From: Sipunculus nudus
Lineage: Eukaryota > Annelida > Sipuncula > Golfingiida > Sipunculidae
Length of the DNA: 64,000 bases
Direction: 5' to 3'
Assembly: GCA_026874595.1 (NCBI GenBank)
Contig: CM049308.1
Span: 94,603,624 to 94,667,623, forward strand
Shown: positions 58,895 to 64,000 of the stretch, in pieces
Position numbering within the stretch: the first letter of the stretch is position 1
Layout: every line of letters starts with the position of its first letter
Notes under the pieces: generated by a model
Told to the model about the DNA's origin: nothing
What the model saw: only the letters and a program-made list of their open reading frames with translations
Databases searched by the model: none
Made by a program: the position numbers and the translations under genes

Positions 58895-61800
58895 AGCATG
58901 TTTATGGCAGAAAGTCACACTGAGGATGTTCTGAGCACCTGCAAGTAATGCGTGAGCTGGGACTTTTTTCTTTAAAATTGGAAGTTCTGCTTTTGTTTGG
59001 CTTATGTTGAGAGTTCAGTGATATAATTTGTATTTTCTTTACTTCTACATTTTTCCTACACAAATATTCTTTATAAGCATGGCAGAAAGTCACACTGAGG
59101 ATGTTTTGAGCACCTGCAAGTAATGCGTGAGCTGGGACTTTTTTCTTTAAAATTGGAAGTTCTGCTTTTGTTTGGCTTATGTTGAGAGTTCAGTGATATA
59201 ATTTGTATTTTCTTTACTTCTACATTTTTCCTACACCAATATTCTTTATAAGCATGGCAGAAAGTCACACTGAGGATGTTCTAAGCACCTGCAAGTAATG
59301 CGTGAGCTGGGACTTTTTTCTTTAAAATGGGAAGTTCTGCTTTTGTTTGGCTTATGTTGAGAGTTCAGTGATATAATTTGTATTTTCTTTACTTCTACAT
59401 TTTTCCTACACCAATATTCTTTATAAGCATGGCAAAAAGTCACACTGAGGATGTTTTGAGCACCTGCATGTAATGCATGAGCTGGGACTTTTTTCTTTAA
59501 AATGGGAAGTTCTGCTTTTGTTTGGCTTATGTTGAGAGTTCAGTGATATAATTTGTATTTTCTTTACTTCTACATTTTTCCTACACCAATATTCTTTATA
59601 AGCATGGCAGAAAGTCACACTGAGGATGTTTTGAGCACCTGCAAGTAATGCGTGAGCTGGGACTTTTTTCTTTAAAATGGGAAGTTCTGCTTTTGTTTGG
59701 CTTATGTTGAGAGTTCAGTGATATAATTTGTATTTTCTTTACTTCTACATTTTTCCTACACCAATATTCTTTATAAGCATGGCAGAAAGTCACACTGAGG
59801 ATGTTTTGAGCACCTGCAAGTAATGCGTGAGCTGGGACTTTTTTCTTTAAAATGGGAAGTTCTGCTTTTGTTTGGCTTATGTTGAGAGTTCAGTGATATA
59901 ATTTGTATTTTCTTTACTTCTACATTTTTCCTACACCAATATTCTTTATAAGCATGGCAGAAAGTCACACTGAGGATGTTTTGAGCACCTGCAAGTAATG
60001 CGTGAGCTGGGACTTTTTTCTTTAAAATGGGAAGTTCTGCTTTTGTTTGGCTTATGTTGAGAGTTCAGTGATATAATTTGTATTTTCTTTACTTCTACAT
60101 TTTTCCTACACCAATATTCTTTATAAGCATGGCAGAAAGTCACACTGAGGATGTTTTGAGCACCTGCATGTAATGCATGAGCTGGGACTTTTTTCTTTAA
60201 AATGGGAAGTTCTGCTTTTGTTTGGCTTATGTTGAGAGTTCAGTGATATAATTTGTATTTTCTTTACTTCTACATTTTTCCTACACCAATATTCTTTATA
60301 AGCATGGCAGAAAGTCACACTGAGGATGTTTTGAGCACCTGCATGTAATGCATGAGCTGGGACTTTTTTCTTTAAAATGGGAAGTTCTGCTTTTGTTTGG
60401 CTTATGTTGAGAGTTCAGTGATATAATTTGTATTTTCTTTACTTCTACATTTTTCCTACACCAATATTCTTTATAAGCACGGCAGAAAGTCACACTGAGG
60501 ATGTTTTGAGCACCTGCATGTAATGCATGAGCTGGGACTTTTTTCTTTAAAATAGGAAGTTCTGCTTTTGTTTGGCTTATGTTGAGAGTTCAGTGATATA
60601 ATTTGTATTTTCTTTACTTCTACATTTTTCCTACACCAATATTCTTTATAAGCATGGCAGAAAGTCACACTGAGGATGTTTTGAGCACCTGCATGTAATG
60701 CATGAGCTAGGACTTTTTTCTTTAAAATGGGAAGTTCTGCTTTTGTTTGGCTTATGTTGAGAGTTCAGTGATATAATTTCTATTTTCTTTACTTCTACAT
60801 TTTTCCTACACCAATATTCTTTATAAGCATGGCAGAAAGTCACACTGAGGATGTTTTGAGCACCTGCATGTAATGCATGAGCTGGGACTTTTTTCTTTAA
60901 AATGGGAAGTTCTGCTTTTGTTTGGCTTATGTTGAGAGTTCAGTGATATAATTTGTATTTTCTTTACTTCTACATTTTTCCTACACCAATATTCTTTATA
61001 AGCATGGCAGAAAGTCACACTGAGGATGTTTTGAGCACCTGCAAGTAATGCATGAGCTGGGACTTTTTTCTTTAAAATGGGAAGTTCTGCTTTTGTTTGG
61101 CTTATGTTGAGAGTTCAGTGATATAATTTGTTTTTTCTTTACTTCTACATTTTTCCTACATCAATATTCTTTATAAGCATGGCAGAAAGTCACAATGAGG
61201 ATGTTTTGAGCACCTGCATGTAATGCATGAGCTGGGACTTTTTTCTTTAAAATGGGAAGTTCTGCTTTTGTTTGGCTTATGTTGAGAGTTCAGTGATATA
61301 ATTTGTTTTTTCTTTACTTCTACATTTTTCCTACACCAATATTCTTTATAAGCATGGCAGAAAGTCACACTGAGGATGTTTTGAGCACCTGCATGTAATG
61401 CGTGAGCTGGGACTTTTTTCTTTAAAATGGGAAGTTCTGCTTTTGTTTGGCTTATGTTGAGAGTTCAGTGATATAATTTGTATTTTCTTTACTTCTACAT
61501 TTTTCCTACACCAATATTCTTTATAAGCATGGCAGAAAGTCACACTGAGGATGTTTTGAGCACCTGCATGTAATGCATGAGCTGGGACTTTTTTCTTTAA
61601 AATGGGAAGTTCTGCTTTTGTTTGGCTTATGTTGAGATTTCAGTGATATAATTTGTATTTTCTTTACTTCTACATTTTTCCTACACCAATATTCTTTATA
61701 AGCATGGCAGAAAGTCACACTGAGGATGTTTTGAGCACCTGCATGTAATGCATGAGCTGGGACTTTTTTCTTTAAAATGGGAAGTTCTGCTTTTGTTTGG

Positions 61801-64000
61801 CTTATGTTGAGAGTTCAGTGATATAATTTGTATTTTCTTTACTTCTACATTTTTCCTACACCAATATTCTTTATAAGCATGGCAGAAAGTCACACTGAGG
61901 ATGTTTTGAGCACCTGCATGTAATGCATGAGCTGGGACTTTTTTCTTTGAAATGGGAAGTTCTGCTTTTGTTTGGCTTATGTTGAGAGTTCAGTGATATA
62001 ATTTGTATTTTCTTTACTTCTACATTTTTCCTACACCAATATTCTTTATAAGCATGGCAGAAAGTCACACTGAGGATGTTTTGAGCACCTGCAAGTAATG
62101 CGTGAGCTGGGACTTTTTTCTTTAAAATGGGAAGTTCTGCTTTTGTTTGGCTTATGTTGAGAGTTCAGTGATATAATTTGTATTTTCTTTACTTCTACAT
62201 TTTTCCTACACAAATATTCTTTATAAGCATGGCAGAAAGTCACACTGAGGATGTTCTGAGCACCTGCAAGTAATGCGTGAGCTGGGACTTTTTTCTTTAA
62301 AATGGGAAGTTCTGCTTTTGTTTGGCTTATGTTGAGAGTTCAGTGATATAATTTGTATTTTCTTTACTTCTGCATTTTTCCTACACCAATATTCTTTATA
62401 AGCATGGCAGAAAGTCACACTGAGGATGTTTTAAGCACCTGCATGTAATGCATGAGCTGGGACTTTTTTCTTTAAAATGGGAAGTTCTGCTTTTGTTTGG
62501 CTTATGTTGAGAGTTCAGTGATATAATTTGTATTTTCTTTACTTCTACATTTTTCCTACACAAATATTCTTTATAAGCATGGCAGAAAGTCACACTGAGG
62601 ATGTTTTGAGCACCTGCAAGTAATGCGTGAGCTGGGACTTTTTTCTTTAAAATGGGAAGTTCTGCTTTTGTTTGGCTTATGTTGAGAGTTCAGTGATATA
62701 ATTTGTATTTTCTTTACTTCTACATTTTTCCTACACCAATATTCTTTATAAGCATGGCAGAAAGTCACACTGAGGATGTTTTGAGCACCTGCAAGTAATG
62801 CGTGAGCAGGGACTTTTTTCTTTAAAATGGGAAGTTCTGCTTTTGTTTGGCTTATGTTGAGAGTTCAGTGATATAATTTGTATTTTCTTTACTTCTACAT
62901 TTTTCCTACACCAATATTCTTTATAAGCATGGCAGAAAGTCACACTGAGGATGTTTTGAGCACCTGCATGTAATGCATGAGCTGGGACTTTTTTCTTTAA
63001 AATGGGAAGTTCTGCTTTTGTTTGGCATATGTTGAGAGTTCAGTGATATAATTTCTATTTTCTTTACTTCTACATTTTTCCTACACCAATATTCTTTATA
63101 AGCATGGCAGAAAGTCACACTGAGGATGTTTTGAGCACCTGCATGTAATGCATGAGCTGGGACTTTTTTCTTTAAAATGGGAAGTTCTGCTTTTGTTTGG
63201 CTTATGTTTAGAGTTCAGTGATATAATTTGTATTTTCTTTACTTCTACATTTTTCCTACACCAATATTCTTTATAAGCATGGCAGAAAGTCACACTGAGG
63301 ATGTTTTGAGCCCCTGCATGTAATGCATGAGCTGGGACTTTTTTCTTTAAAATGGGAAGTTCTGCTTTTGTTTGGCTTATGTTGAGAGTTCAGTGATATA
63401 ATTTGTATTTTCTTTACTTCTGCATTTTTCCTACACCAATATTCTTTATAAGCATGGCAGAAAGTCACACTGAGGATGTTTTGAGCACCTGCAAGTAATG
63501 CGTGAGCTGGGACTTTTTTCTTTAAAATGGGAAGTTCTGCTTTTGTTTGGCTTATGTTGAGAGTTCAGTGATATAATTTGTATTTTCTTTACTTCTACAT
63601 TTTTCCTACACCAATATTCTTTATAAGCACGGCAGAAAGTCACACTGAGGATGTTTTGAGCACCTGCATGTAATGCATGAGCTGGGACTTTTTTCTTTAA
63701 AATGGGAAGTTCTGCTTTTGTTTGGCTTATGTTGAGAGTTCAGTGATATAATTTGTATTTTCTTTACTTCTACATTTTTCCTACACCAATATTCTTTATA
63801 AGCACGGCAGAAAGTCACACTGAGGATGTTTTGAGCACCTGCATGTAATGCATGAGCTGGGACTTTTTTCTTTAAAATGGGAAGTTCTGCTTTTGTTTGG
63901 CTTATGTTGAGAGTTCAGTGATATAATTTGTATTTTCTTTACTTCTACATTTTTCCTACACCAATATTCTTTATAAGCATGGCAGAAAGTCACACTGAGG
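58895..64000. repeat. 175-bp satellite array, runs off the window
   Basis: About 29 head-to-tail units of exactly 175 bp, from GGCAGAAAGTCACACTGAGG through TTCTTTATAAGCAT, with no length variation. Each unit contains a 65-codon minus-strand frame (MTFCHAYKEYWCRKNVEVKK...). 175 is not a multiple of three and each frame ends inside the next unit, so it cannot be a repeat protein. Unit variants: GCAAGTAATGCGTGAGC versus GCATGTAATGCATGAGC; ACACCAA versus ACACAAA. Confidence 0.98.

Noticed and set aside
58902-63993. Family of about 29 small 65-codon genes
   Set aside because: Identical frames generated by a 175-bp satellite; each frame crosses a unit border and no promoter or variation pattern suggests coding.

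Overview
The window looks like repeat-dense nuclear DNA of an invertebrate animal. There are no operons or bacterial-type coding. Short open stretches are bounded by GT/AG splice sites, and there are tyrosine-recombinase (DIRS-order) retrotransposons, a tRNA-derived SINE and many dispersed repeats with GACCTTTGACC and GGTGGCGCCACC motifs. These repeats remind me of bivalve/mollusc genomes. That is an inference from repeat style, not a proven identification.

Layout. 1-2050: mostly featureless, with one possible terminal exon (minus, 571-759). 2080-5215: a T-rich 29-bp minisatellite, an old diverged part followed by a young regular part. 5760-6400: a promoter-like patch with CCAAT boxes and a GC box. 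8237-8935: a 34-bp array. 8940-16230: a nest of dispersed elements, including copy A of a 2.4-kb element. 16366-16863: one or two minus-strand exons; the better one encodes a membrane hairpin leading into what resembles an SMP lipid-transfer domain. 19141-19745: a 33-bp array. 22826-23063: a minus-strand exon candidate with an in-frame TGA. 23463-34765: an 11.3-kb array of 51+48-bp dimers with nested higher-order duplications. 35030-36400: an element with about 280-bp internal repeats. 37417-37544: a minus-strand exon with a start codon. 38089-41830: copy B of the 2.4-kb element, interrupted by a 1.34-kb insertion. 42210-43557: a dead DIRS-type element (minus). 44708-46245: a 41-bp array. 46868-47286: a SINE with target-site duplications. 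47975-50337: a second dead DIRS-type element, flanked by perfect 120-bp direct repeats. 52787-53240: a 57-bp array. 53284-54935: two phase-compatible minus-strand exons of an unrecognised protein. 57499-58478: a GGTAC-rich 63/69-bp array. 58895-64000: a 175-bp satellite that runs off the window.

How the genes fit. The start-codon exon (37417-37506 coding, ends in phase 0) and the membrane exon (16604-16863, begins in phase 0) can be joined in frame. The simplest model is one minus-strand gene for an extended-synaptotagmin/SMP-like membrane-contact protein, with a roughly 20.5-kb first coding intron that contains the 11.3-kb array. The exons at 53-55 kb would be the 3' end of a different minus-strand gene upstream. 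About 24 kb of the 64 kb is tandem repeat in ten or more unrelated families. No complete multi-exon gene and no intact transposon is visible.
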